A DNA stretch of 36,957 nt from Myxococcota bacterium (lineage in GTDB: Bacteria > Myxococcota_A > Polyangia > JAAYKL01): assembly GCA_025453525.1 (NCBI GenBank), contig JALOQD010000006.1, positions 1 to 36,957 of the forward strand. Reading direction: 5' to 3'. Numbering within the stretch: the first letter of the stretch is position 1; each line of letters begins with the position of its first letter. The notes under the pieces were generated by a model, which saw only the letters and a list, made by a program, of their open reading frames with translations, ran no database searches and was not told the origin of the DNA. A program made the translations under genes and the position numbers. Shown one piece after another: positions 11,766 through 29,917 of this stretch.

Positions 11766-12753
11766 GGCTGGCCTCCACTCGAGTCATCGCGCTGTCGATG
11801 ATGGCTCGCAAGAGCTCTGAGTATTGCATACCCTCCCACGTCGCGATCATCGGGAGATCCGAGTGGGTCGGATGCAGCCCGGGGAGGGGATTGATCTCGA
11901 GAAAGCTCGGGTTGCCTTGTGGGTCGAGCTTGATGTCCACGCGGCTCGCATCGCGGCACTCGAGCACTTTATGGGATTCGACTGCCAATTGCTCGATGGC
12001 CAGCTTGAGCGGTCCTTCGGCGAGACGGCTGTAGCGACATGTGCGTTCACAGGTCTCCTTGATTTCAAAGGAGTAAATGCCCTTGGACGCTGGGTCGAGC
12101 ATTTCGATTTCCATGGTGCCGATGGCTCGGGCCCCTGCGCCAGTGCCCAGAATGCCAGTCGTGAACTCGCGACCTGGCAGATACTCCTCGACGATTACGG
12201 GCTGTAGGTAGCGCTCTAGTAGGAACGCGCACACTTCGCGTAGCTGCGAAGTGCTCTCGAGGCGCGACCGAAGATCGATTCCCTTCCCCGTGCCTTCTGC
12301 CAGGGGTTTGGCAAACAATGGAGGGGAGAGGTCGACTCGCTCGACGTCCGCGGGGCGGCGGACGACATGGAACCTGGGCGTGGGGAGGCCGGCGTCCCGG
12401 ACCAGCCTCTTGGTGATGGCCTTATCGAGGGTTACGGCGCAGACGAGTGGATCGGAGAACGTAAACGGAATGCCGTGGGCCTCCAGAATGCTGGGGACAT
12501 GGGCCTCGCGGCTTCGTCCTCCGGTGCCTTCGCAAATGTTGAACACGAGATCCCAGTGCTCGCCGCGCGCCAGGCACTGGCATAGGCTGCGGGCGTGGCC
12601 GATGCGCACCACGCGAAAGCCCAGGGAGGAAATGGTATCCTCGAGCGCTTCGATGGTGCTCGGTTGGTCGAATTCGGCGACGTCTTCTTCGCGCCAGCCC
12701 ATGGCCAAGTAATCTTCGCGTAAATCGTATGTGAGTCCCACGATTCTCGACAT
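11755..12753 (-). CDS. D-Ala-D-Ala ligase-like ATP-grasp protein
   Basis: WDLVFNICEG, LDKAITKRLVRDAGLPTPRF, VIVEEYLPGREFTTGILG, RVDIKLDPQGNPSFLEINPLPGLHPTHSDLP. Its 3' end overlaps the next gene start by 11 bp. Confidence 0.9.
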   Translation of the reverse strand: MSRIVGLTYDLREDYLAMGWREEDVAEFDQPSTIEALEDTISSLGFRVVRIGHARSLCQCLARGEHWDLVFNICEGTGGRSREAHVPSILEAHGIPFTFSDPLVCAVTLDKAITKRLVRDAGLPTPRFHVVRRPADVERVDLSPPLFAKPLAEGTGKGIDLRSRLESTSQLREVCAFLLERYLQPVIVEEYLPGREFTTGILGTGAGARAIGTMEIEMLDPASKGIYSFEIKETCERTCRYSRLAEGPLKLAIEQLAVESHKVLECRDASRVDIKLDPQGNPSFLEINPLPGLHPTHSDLPMIATWEGMQYSELLRAIIDSAMTRVEASHGR

Positions 12754-12820
12754 GGTAATCGTCCTTTGGGATGGGGTGGGTGCGTCCCTTTTCGAGCGCG
12801 CCTCGACCGCTTTTCGGTGG

Positions 12821-14206
12821 TTAGGCTACACCCGCGCTGCGTTTGTTGGAAGAGGATCTTCCGGCGCGCCGTGCGTGGCGAGTGGTCGTCGCTGGTTGAA
12901 TGGCAGAGGCGCGACCGGTGGACAAATCGTAGACTGTTGCGGCCTGTGGCAGTGCCGTTCGAAGCTGGGCCACTGCCGACAAGTTGGGTTCTGGGTAGCT
13001 GACGAGCATGCCCTCGAAGTTGCGCAGCACGGTGTGCGTCGGGCTGGTGGAAACCACGTAGTTCGGCAGTACCGGCACCTTGCCTCCGCCGTGGGGGGCA
13101 TCGACGATGAAGGTCGGGATGGCCAGTCCGCTGAGTCTGCCTCTCAGGTACTCCATAATCTCGATGCCGCGGGACAGGGGAGTCCGCAGGTGCTCCACAC
13201 CGCGCACGAGATCGCACTGGAACAGGTAGTACGGTCGAACGCGGTTCCGGGTGAGCTCGCGGCACAATTGCTCCACGATGCGCGGATCGTCGTTGACGCC
13301 GCAGAGCAGCACGGACTGGTTGCCCAGAGGGATGCCAGCATCGGCGAGCTTGGCACAGGCCGCCCTAGCCGCAGTCGTGAGCTCCGTTGGGTGGTTGAAG
13401 TGGGTGTTGATCCACAGCGGATGATAGCGCCTCAGCATCTCGACGAGCTCGTCGGTGATGCGCATGGGCATCGTCACTGGAGTGCGAGTGCCGATGCGAA
13501 CGATGTCGATGCTGCGCACCGAGCGCAGCTCTTTGAGGATGCGCTCGAGCGCCGGTGTGGGCATGGTGAGAGGATCTCCACCGGAGATGATGACGTCGTG
13601 AATCTCCGGATGCGCCTCGAGGTAAGCCACGGCCGCTTTGAGGCGATTGTGGCTCAGTGTGCTCTCCCGATGTCCGGCCACGCGCTTGCGGGTGCAGTGT
13701 CGGCAGTACATCGCGCAGGTGGTCGTCGAAACCAGCAGCGCCCGATCCGGATAGCGGTGGATGAGCCCTGGCACGGCCATGTCGTGGTCTTCTTCCAGGG
13801 GATCATCTTGTAGGAAGAACGGATCTATGAGCTCTCCCGCGTCGGGCATAGCCATGCGGTAGATCGGATCGCGTTCGTCCCAATGTCGAATCAGAGAGGC
13901 GTAATAGGGCGTGATCGCCATGGGGAATCGCTCCATGGCACGGCTCACGCCTTCTTCGAAATCGAGACCGGGATGGAACTGCCGCAAGTCGGCCAAGGTG
14001 CGGATGCGGTTTCGCATCTGCCACTGCCAGTCCTGCCACTGCTCGTCGGTGGCCGGCAGCGGGCTTGACGACATTATCGCCCTGTTGTCGTTGTCTGTGG
14101 TGAGTGCGGGTTTGCCGGGAGGTTCCTCAGATCCGGAGGGAGGTTCCTCGGCAGCAGCGGGAGGTTGCTCTGTCTCTTTGCGCGATGGGCTTGCAGAATG
14201 CGTCAT
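12821..14206 (-). CDS. kamA: KamA-family radical SAM aminomutase (lysine 2,3-aminomutase-like)
   Basis: Radical SAM CAMYCRHCTRKR (CxxxCxxC), HDVIISGGDPLTMPT, VRPYYLFQCDLVRGVEHLRTPL, PTFIVDAPHGGGKVPVLPNYVVS. Confidence 0.93.
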   Translation of the reverse strand: MTHSASPSRKETEQPPAAAEEPPSGSEEPPGKPALTTDNDNRAIMSSSPLPATDEQWQDWQWQMRNRIRTLADLRQFHPGLDFEEGVSRAMERFPMAITPYYASLIRHWDERDPIYRMAMPDAGELIDPFFLQDDPLEEDHDMAVPGLIHRYPDRALLVSTTTCAMYCRHCTRKRVAGHRESTLSHNRLKAAVAYLEAHPEIHDVIISGGDPLTMPTPALERILKELRSVRSIDIVRIGTRTPVTMPMRITDELVEMLRRYHPLWINTHFNHPTELTTAARAACAKLADAGIPLGNQSVLLCGVNDDPRIVEQLCRELTRNRVRPYYLFQCDLVRGVEHLRTPLSRGIEIMEYLRGRLSGLAIPTFIVDAPHGGGKVPVLPNYVVSTSPTHTVLRNFEGMLVSYPEPNLSAVAQLRTALPQAATVYDLSTGRASAIQPATTTRHARRAGRSSSNKRSAGVA

Positions 14207-14569
14207 TCTTCGTCCTCTTGAACCTTTGCGTCCGTCGTGATTCGGTCACCCATTTCGAACATGGCGCGTAACAATCTTCGTGCCAAGGGCGCTGAACACC
14301 CGTCCTGTGGCCCGCATTGTTGCTCTAATAAGGCAATGTGCACGCAACTTCCCGGGCGCGCAAGGAAAATTGTGGGTCGTCGCAGAGGAACCGGAAGCTC
14401 TTATGCCTTTTTAAAACGGAATTAACAATTCCTAAAAAAATGCATTCGGAATCTTTTGTTCCGCTGTCGTGACCTGGTCAGGGGAAGGGTTCGACGTAGA
14501 TGATTTGCACACAAGGGTAGTAGACGCCTATTCTGCGCAGTGTTCTGGTAACGGCGGAGGCAAAAAAAG

Positions 14570-15052
14570 ATGGCGCAGTCAGTGAGTGTCAGCGTTCGCG
14601 GGGTGAGGGGGCGGTGCGATCCTCGGACGATTCGCCGCAGGGCGACCCAGCTCCTGACTTTGGTCGGCCGACCTGAGGCTGAGCTCAGCGTGGTGCTGTG
14701 CGACGATGATTTCATAGCTGGGCTCAACCAGGCCTATCGGGCTAAAAGTGGAGCCACCGATGTGCTTTCCTTTGCCATGGCTGAGGGAGAGGACGGCGAT
14801 TTCGCAGGAGAGACGCTCGGTGATGTCGTTATTTCGATAGACACGGCAGCTCGCCAGGCGCTGGAGCTCGGGCACTCGTTGTTGGATGAAGTCACCTCGT
14901 TACTCGTCCACGGCGTTCTCCATCTTCTAGGTTACGATCATATCAAGCCCGAAGATTCCCGAAAGATGTTCGCGCAAGCTCGGGAATTAGAGAAAAAAAT
15001 GCGTACCAGAACCGAAACTGCCCGCAAAAACTACGCCCCTGGGAGCCAATAA
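14570..15052 (+). CDS. ybeY: Endoribonuclease YbeY
   Basis: Zn-binding HGVLHLLGYDH, plus LNQAYRAKSGATDVLSFAM and LGDVVISIDTAARQA. Confidence 0.95.
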   Translation: MAQSVSVSVRGVRGRCDPRTIRRRATQLLTLVGRPEAELSVVLCDDDFIAGLNQAYRAKSGATDVLSFAMAEGEDGDFAGETLGDVVISIDTAARQALELGHSLLDEVTSLLVHGVLHLLGYDHIKPEDSRKMFAQARELEKKMRTRTETARKNYAPGSQ

Positions 15053-15349
15053 CTCGAGACTCCAATGCTCAATGGTTTTGTGCTTTTGCACTAAATTGAG
15101 AGAAGCGCCCTGTGAATTGGTTGTGGGTCTTTTGCGACCTTAACATGGGTTTGCAAGGACCCTTCTGTTGAGCCAGAGGGTTGGCCTCACGCGGATGGTC
15201 AAGGCTTTTTATGAATAATAACAGATGCCAAAACCTGTCAGACCTTGCGGGTCGTCTTGGACCTTGTGTGAAATTTCTTGGGAATTCGGGCGTCGAGGGC
15301 TGTGGAGAATCTGGGGACAAAGCGGGTATTCGAGGTCTTTGGGACACAC

Positions 15350-15676
15350 TCACTCCGCGTCGAAGCAGGACTCTACAGCCCGATGGAAGGCTTCGATGAG
15401 CACCATGCACACAGTCGTCGAGAGCTCGGTGGCGCCGGTCTCCCCGACGGATTCGGGCGTCACCTCCAGGGCCTTGGCGATGGTTTGGCCTTCGAGGAGC
15501 CGCCGCAAGGCTCCGGCTCCAGGGATTTGGGCGCCGTGTTCATCGACGAATTCCGTAGCTGAAATACGTCCTTCGCGGATTTCGATGGTGGCCCTGGCAT
15601 AGGCGTTTTTGTGCTGGAAGTCGCCTGCGCCGTGGGCGATGGGAAGAGCGTGAGCTTCGTCTTCAAGAGGCGTCAT
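15350..15676 (-). CDS. Small protein with possible degenerate NifU/IscU N-terminal-like fold
   Basis: The order ARATIEIREGRI...LLEGQTIAKALEVTPESV...VCMVLIEAFHRAVE resembles the NifU_N pattern but lacks most of the cluster-ligand Cys. Weak homology call. Confidence 0.45.
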   Translation of the reverse strand: MTPLEDEAHALPIAHGAGDFQHKNAYARATIEIREGRISATEFVDEHGAQIPGAGALRRLLEGQTIAKALEVTPESVGETGATELSTTVCMVLIEAFHRAVESCFDAE

Positions 15677-15723
15677 GAGCGCAGTTGATACAACTCCACT
15701 TTGCTAGACGGGAATGACCAAAA

Positions 15724-16434
15724 TCATACGTGTGTCGTGATTCCTGCAGCGAGGTCTTCCAGGGTCTCGCGATCGCGTAGGATGATTCCGCGCTTGTCGT
15801 TGGTCACGATGTCCATCTTTCGCCAGCGGCTCATCACTCGGATAGCCGTTTCCACGGTGGTGCCGACCAAGTCGGCGATGTCCTGGCGGGATAGAACGAG
15901 GGGAATCGTGGTCTCTCCAGTCTCTGCGCAGGTTTCTCCGATGCGATCGGCGAGCTTGAGCAAGAGGTGGGCGATGCGATACTCGACTCCCCCAGCGGCG
16001 AGCTCTTTGATTTTCTGCATCAACATTCGCTGGCGCCGCGCCATGCCGCGCATGGAGCGCATGGCCATGCCCGGCACGGTCTCGAGCAGTTCGAGGATCT
16101 GGTGGCGCGGCACGCAGAGCAAGGTCGTGGAAGAGAGGCATACGGCCGTCGTGGTGTAAGTACCTCCCACGAGCAGGGAGCTTTCTCCGATGGCGTCTCG
16201 CGGTCCGAAGATTTCTATGATGACGTCCTTGCCCGTTTCAGAGTGCTTGATGAGCTTCACTCGTCCGTTGACGATGAGATAGAGGTAGCGACTCGTATCA
16301 CCCTCGTTCCACACGTTGGCGTGGCGATCGAGGTCGAGTGCGAAGGTGTCTTTGGCCATGACCGCGAGCCGAGGCTCGGGCACATCTGTAAAGACCGTGA
16401 ATAAATGGAGTCGCTCTAATATATCCGTGGCCAT
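15724..16434 (-). CDS. Crp/Fnr-family transcriptional regulator
   Basis: cNMP-binding fold (VWNEGDTSRYLYLIVNGRVKLIKHSETGKDVIIEIFGPRDAIGESSLLVGG) and winged HTH (LSRQDIADLVGTTVETAIRVMSRW). Confidence 0.92.
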   Translation of the reverse strand: MATDILERLHLFTVFTDVPEPRLAVMAKDTFALDLDRHANVWNEGDTSRYLYLIVNGRVKLIKHSETGKDVIIEIFGPRDAIGESSLLVGGTYTTTAVCLSSTTLLCVPRHQILELLETVPGMAMRSMRGMARRQRMLMQKIKELAAGGVEYRIAHLLLKLADRIGETCAETGETTIPLVLSRQDIADLVGTTVETAIRVMSRWRKMDIVTNDKRGIILRDRETLEDLAAGITTHV

Positions 16435-16526
16435 GGTTGTTCCTTCGTCATTGACCCAGTATCGAAGATGACGTCGATTGTCAATGCGCGCCGGATCGGC
16501 CAATTCGTTGCAGCAATAGGGGCATA

Positions 16527-17231
16527 GTGCTACTTTGCCTCCAGAAAGAGGCGACGAAACAGAGGTTGGAGTTGAATAACCCCACTGCCGAACTGTCCAT
16601 TAATGAGAACCAGGGAGCGCTGGAAGCGCGAGGCGATTTGGACGACCTTGCGCTTGTACAGCGCTGCCAGGCAGGCGACGAAGCGGCGTTCGCCAAGCTG
16701 GTCACGAGATACCAGCGAAAGGTTTTCACAGTGGCGCTCGGTATGGTCAAGAACCCGGAAGACGCGATGGATGTGGCCCAGGATGCCTTCATCAAGGTCC
16801 ATAGACACATCGCGCATTTCCAAGGAACCTCGAGCTTTTATACATGGCTCTACCGAATCGTCGTCAACCTGTGTATCGACCATCTGCGCCGCGGCGGACG
16901 CCACGTCAGGCTCGAATTCGACGAAAAAATCGGGCAGATCGAGGGATCTCCGGATGCGGGCGCAGTGCTCTCGAGCGATTTGAATACCAATCCGTCTCGC
17001 TGCCTCGGCCGCAAGGAGCTCGCCGCCCACATCTTTGACGCCGTGCAACAACTGCCGCCTTATCACCGGGCGGTCATCCTCATGCGCGAGGTCGAGGGCA
17101 TGTCCTATTCGGACATGGCCAAGGCCATGAAGGTTTCCAAGGGGACCATCATGTCTCGCCTGCACCACGCGCGACAGAAGCTTCAGAGGATGCTCGGGGA
17201 CTACCTCGAGGGTGAGCTCACGGTGAGATAG
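16527..17231 (+). CDS. ECF-type RNA polymerase sigma factor (RpoE-like)
   Basis: Region 2 (FAKLVTRYQRKVFTVALGMVKNPEDAMDVAQDAFIKVHRHIAHFQGTSSFYTWLYRIVVNLCIDHLRR) and region 4 (LPPYHRAVILMREVEGMSYSDMAKAMKVSKGTIMSRLHHARQKL). Exact start uncertain. Confidence 0.93.
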   Translation: MLLCLQKEATKQRLELNNPTAELSINENQGALEARGDLDDLALVQRCQAGDEAAFAKLVTRYQRKVFTVALGMVKNPEDAMDVAQDAFIKVHRHIAHFQGTSSFYTWLYRIVVNLCIDHLRRGGRHVRLEFDEKIGQIEGSPDAGAVLSSDLNTNPSRCLGRKELAAHIFDAVQQLPPYHRAVILMREVEGMSYSDMAKAMKVSKGTIMSRLHHARQKLQRMLGDYLEGELTVR

Positions 17232-17240
17232 GAGAGAACC

Positions 17241-17768
17241 ATGGCCAAGCCGAGCGTCGAATTGCTGAACAAATACAACGATCGCGAGTTGAGCCCGTCG
17301 GAATGGAGACGCGTGGACGCACAGGTTGCGAGCAGCGTCGAGTCAAAGGGCGAGCTCGAGAAGATGCGGCGGATCGGAGAGCTCGTGCGGCTGATGGGCG
17401 ACGAGCTGTCCTCTGCGGTGTCTTTCGAGGGTTTTTCCGAGCGCGTGGCGGCCGGTGTGCGCGCGGACAGACCACTGACCTTGGGCGAGAAGCTATCGGT
17501 TTTCACGAGGGAGTTCTTCGAGCATCGGCGCCAAGTCTGGATACCCGCGGCCTGTGCGGCGGCAGCCGTTTTGGCCGTTGTGCTCGCCTTGCCGTTCTTC
17601 GGCGCAGGCGCTGGGGCTACTGCCCCGGTCTGGACAGCATCGGCGAGTGGCGGAGCCCAGGAGGGTTCGCTCATCCAGGAGGTCAGCTTTGGTGACCTTC
17701 GAGGCGCTGTGTATCAAGTCGAAGACGGGCGTGGGGGCACAGCGGGGGTCGTATGGATAGTCGAATAG
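17241..17768 (+). CDS. Putative membrane-anchored anti-sigma factor
   Basis: Directly downstream of the ECF sigma gene. N-terminal LNKYNDRELSPSEWRRVDAQVASS resembles an anti-sigma domain; single TM VWIPAACAAAAVLAVVLALPFFG. Confidence 0.75.
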   Translation: MAKPSVELLNKYNDRELSPSEWRRVDAQVASSVESKGELEKMRRIGELVRLMGDELSSAVSFEGFSERVAAGVRADRPLTLGEKLSVFTREFFEHRRQVWIPAACAAAAVLAVVLALPFFGAGAGATAPVWTASASGGAQEGSLIQEVSFGDLRGAVYQVEDGRGGTAGVVWIVE

Positions 17769-17793
17769 TTGAGGCCAACGCGAGGTAACGAGC

Positions 17794-18261
17794 ATGACGA
17801 GGCATTCTTCTAATATCATCCTGGTTTTGGTCCTCGCGCTCTTTTGCGGCAACGCCGCCGCCTCGTCTGTGGATTGCGAGGTGACGACGATCCATGCGAG
17901 CTCTGCAGGCAAGGGCGTCGACCCAGCCCTGCAAGCGTTTGCCGGTGTGCTCCGCAAAAAGCCTTTTTCCGATTTCGATAGCTTCGAGCTCGTGGGCAAG
18001 CGCAGCTACAAATTGGAGCTCGCCAAGCCGGTCGCGCTGAAATTGCCCGCTGGTCTATCTGGTAGCCTCACGTATCGAGGGCCGGTCAAGGGTATGCTCT
18101 CCCTTCGCCTGGAGCTGAGCCCTGCAGGGAGGGCTCCCATCCGCATTGACGGCTCTGCGAGCCCTGGTGCACCTCTGTTTGCCGCTGGATTTCGGGAAAC
18201 CTCTGGAACGCTCGTGTTTGCCGTGGCCTGCCGGGACATTGGGCTTCAACTCGTCCAATAG
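17794..18261 (+). CDS. Hypothetical exported protein
   Basis: Signal peptide MTRHSSNIILVLVLALFCGNAAASS; follows the sigma/anti-sigma pair. Confidence 0.65.
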   Translation: MTRHSSNIILVLVLALFCGNAAASSVDCEVTTIHASSAGKGVDPALQAFAGVLRKKPFSDFDSFELVGKRSYKLELAKPVALKLPAGLSGSLTYRGPVKGMLSLRLELSPAGRAPIRIDGSASPGAPLFAAGFRETSGTLVFAVACRDIGLQLVQ

Positions 18262-18346
18262 TGGCGTTTACCTCTGAGCAAGATAATATCATCAAGAGAC
18301 CATAGGGCGTGGCAATGAATCGCGGCGCAATGGTCGCCAGAGGAAT

Positions 18347-19672
18347 ATGAGGCGCGACACCCCTGCTATATGGAGCATCGCCATCCTCGCGATGACCTTG
18401 GGATGGCTGAACGTCCCGCGGTCAGTGCGCGCCGAGGACGAGCCCTCGCAGGTCGAGTGGCGCAGCGTCATCGACGTGGGTGGGGGGTTCGTGGACGATG
18501 ATGGCATGATTTCGCTGCTCCTTGAGCAGAACCTTTTCATCGAGGGTTTCGATGCAGCCGTGAGCGTGCCGCTCCGGATGCGCGTCTTTGATCGGGCTCC
18601 GAGCGATAGTGGGTTTATTCGAGAGCAGGACTGGGACGACGTATCGGATTTCGGCCGTCTCTTGCGCAGGGCGGCCTACCTGAAGCTCTTTGCCGACGGG
18701 GCCCTCGATTTCTACCTGGGTGAGCTCAATGGCGTTGGCATCGGCCATGGGGCTGTCGTCGATCACTATTTCAATTCTACCGATGTAGATCACTACCACG
18801 GCGGCCTGCTGCTCAAGGCAGAGTCCCACGGTGCTGGCGGCGAGCTCATGCTCGACGACGTGCTGGGCCCTCGAATTCTCGTCGGCCGCGCCTTTGCCGC
18901 TCCTGTTTCTTGGTTCATCGATAGCCCGGCCGGTGCGCGATTCGAGCTCGGGTACACTCTGGGCGCGGACATGGTTGCGCCCCGTCGCGTGGTGGCCCAG
19001 ACCGACCATTTTCTTCTGGTCACTGGTCTGGACGTGTCCTATGCGCTCCTCGTGCGGAGCCTGGCCACGATCTTGATGTACAGTGATCTCATGTTTATGG
19101 ATGGCGACCTCGGGTTGCACGCGGGTCTTGCCGGAACGTTCGTGCTGTCCGAAAGCTCAGGACTGTCCCTGGGAGCGCGGGCCGAGTATCGCTACTGCGG
19201 GCCCGACTACTTTCCAACCCTGCTCAATCCCTTCTATGAGAGGAACCGCTACCACTTTCGCAGGGATGAAAACGGCGACATCCTGACCTTTGCCGATGAA
19301 ATCGGAGGATTGGACTCCTTGCCGGACGGGCACGGTCTCATGGTGGACTTTTTGCTTGAGTGGGATCGGGGTCTGCGGATCGGCGCGCGTTACGACCGGC
19401 AGGGCCGAGGTCGCCCCCATTGGCTCATGTTCCGCTTCGATTTGTTTCCGTGGGAAGGCTACACCATTGGTGCGTTTTACGCCTCTCAAGACGTGAAAGG
19501 CGGCGCAGAGGTGTTCACCCTCGACTCGCTCATTGGGCTCGCCATGCGCAGCCGCATTTGGGGGCCATTCGATGCCTTTGCCGAGTTCCAGCGCCGCTAT
19601 CGACGCGTTGGAGGAGAAGTTCGCTACTCCAATGAAACGATGCTCGGCGTGGGCTTGATGCTCGTCTATTGA
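18347..19672 (+). CDS. Hypothetical exported, possibly outer-membrane beta-barrel protein
   Basis: Signal peptide and a preceding AGAGGA. Many alternating aromatic/hydrophobic strands (RIGARYDRQGRGRPHWLMFRFDLFPWEGYTIGAFYASQ...) and a terminal strand ETMLGVGLMLVY. Confidence 0.65.
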   Translation: MRRDTPAIWSIAILAMTLGWLNVPRSVRAEDEPSQVEWRSVIDVGGGFVDDDGMISLLLEQNLFIEGFDAAVSVPLRMRVFDRAPSDSGFIREQDWDDVSDFGRLLRRAAYLKLFADGALDFYLGELNGVGIGHGAVVDHYFNSTDVDHYHGGLLLKAESHGAGGELMLDDVLGPRILVGRAFAAPVSWFIDSPAGARFELGYTLGADMVAPRRVVAQTDHFLLVTGLDVSYALLVRSLATILMYSDLMFMDGDLGLHAGLAGTFVLSESSGLSLGARAEYRYCGPDYFPTLLNPFYERNRYHFRRDENGDILTFADEIGGLDSLPDGHGLMVDFLLEWDRGLRIGARYDRQGRGRPHWLMFRFDLFPWEGYTIGAFYASQDVKGGAEVFTLDSLIGLAMRSRIWGPFDAFAEFQRRYRRVGGEVRYSNETMLGVGLMLVY

Positions 19673-19920
19673 GTGTCTGTCGGAGAGGCGTTCATGCCCC
19701 AAACCATCTCGACTGGGTGGCATCCTGCGGTCTGGGGCTGTGGCAGATCCTGCCCTGCCAGGAACCAGCGACCGGCCAATTGGACCTATCGGCTTGAGGG
19801 GGCGCGTTTGAACCAACGCCTCGTGGTTCGGACAAGGGAGTTGGCGCAGACGTTCGACCGGTGTTCGAGTTTGGGCTTTGCTTGACAGCCCCTGCCGTTG
19901 ATTGCAATAAAATTGCGTTT

Positions 19921-20919
19921 ATGAAAACAAGCAAACCAAAAAGAACCTGGGCGATTGTCGCGCTGTGTCTTTTGACCGGTGCCGGTGTGGCCTGTCAAAA
20001 GCAACCCAAGGGTCCGACCATCGAGACATCCAGCTCTTCGAGCGAATACGCGCTCATTTATCCCGACGAGGTCAGAAACTCGAGCGCCAAGTTCGATACC
20101 CTGTCGGAGGAGGCCAAGAACAATACGGCGACGCTGGCTTCGTATTCCGGGGCGCCCGAAATCGAGGGAAAGCTGTTCGCTGCCGATGTGCTCGAGTCGG
20201 CTTCCAATGAGGGACGATCCGAAGTTTACGTGTCTGCGGCACAGGAGGACGAAGCGGTGGAGCGCTTCTTCGAAGACGAGCGGGACGACCTCACCCGGCG
20301 GGTGTCTGGCTCGGTGCAAGCCTCGCTTGCCAAGCAGAGCGGCGAGCCAAAACCCGAAAGTGGCGACAATACGGTGTCTGGAGCGGTGTCCTACGGCCTC
20401 AAGGAGGGTGTCAAAAAGAGCTTGGAGAATCGACTGCGGGAGCGCAGCGATGCGGCCATGCTCATCGAAAGCAACAAAGAAGCCCTGGGCAAGAAGGGCG
20501 CTGAGGCACTCCAAGCCCAAGCAGACATGGTGGCGCATACAGCGTACTTGGTTGAGGTCGCTTTACCTGAGCTCAAGCTCAAGCTGCTGCGCCTATCTGA
20601 GCAGGCCAAGGACGTGCAGAACACGCTCGATGAGGAATTGGAAGGGTTGAGCGAGCTGCTCGAGGATTCGGCCTTGTCCAAAGAGGAGCGGGCGAGCTTG
20701 GAGGCGCGCAAGGCTTTGGTCATGGAGGCGCGTCAGCAGCTCGATGGCGCGCTGCGCGGGGTCACCAAGACCGAGGAGTCCATGCAGAAGACCATCGATG
20801 AGCTGCAAAAGAGCTACGAGGACACCATGGAGGCCTTGCTGCGCGACCTGCGGAAGCAAGGTGAGACCGAGACCAGCGCAAAGCCGTTGCCCAGGCGAGG
20901 GCCTCGCGCTTCGGCGTGA
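19921..20919 (+). CDS. Hypothetical coiled-coil lipoprotein
   Basis: MKTSKPKRTWAIVALCLLTGAGVACQKQPKG lipoprotein signal; long Glu/Lys/Leu-rich helical region. Confidence 0.72.
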   Translation: MKTSKPKRTWAIVALCLLTGAGVACQKQPKGPTIETSSSSSEYALIYPDEVRNSSAKFDTLSEEAKNNTATLASYSGAPEIEGKLFAADVLESASNEGRSEVYVSAAQEDEAVERFFEDERDDLTRRVSGSVQASLAKQSGEPKPESGDNTVSGAVSYGLKEGVKKSLENRLRERSDAAMLIESNKEALGKKGAEALQAQADMVAHTAYLVEVALPELKLKLLRLSEQAKDVQNTLDEELEGLSELLEDSALSKEERASLEARKALVMEARQQLDGALRGVTKTEESMQKTIDELQKSYEDTMEALLRDLRKQGETETSAKPLPRRGPRASA

Positions 20920-20922
20920 ACC

Positions 20923-20941
20923 GGGCCGCTCGTGGCGGCCT
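20923..20941. terminator. Possible bidirectional terminator hairpin between convergent genes
   Basis: GGCCGC-TCGTG-GCGGCC perfect 6-bp stem in the 52-bp gap between convergent stops. No clear T-tract. Confidence 0.35.
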
Positions 20942-20971
20942 CCCCCCCTTCGGTCTTCTGCTCTCGTGTCT

Positions 20972-29737
<8,766 letters not shown>

Positions 29738-29917
29738 AGAACCTCCTGTGCTGGCGGTCAGGGACGTTATCTCTTGGTTGTCGTATTTCAGATTTCTTAC
29801 GAAAAATACGTTCTGGCAAGATGTGTTAATTTATTAAACCTGCCATGCCGATTGTGAAAAGAAACCGTTTTTACGGGCAGGCTTCAACAACCGGGCCAGG
29901 CGTGCTAGGTCGGATGA

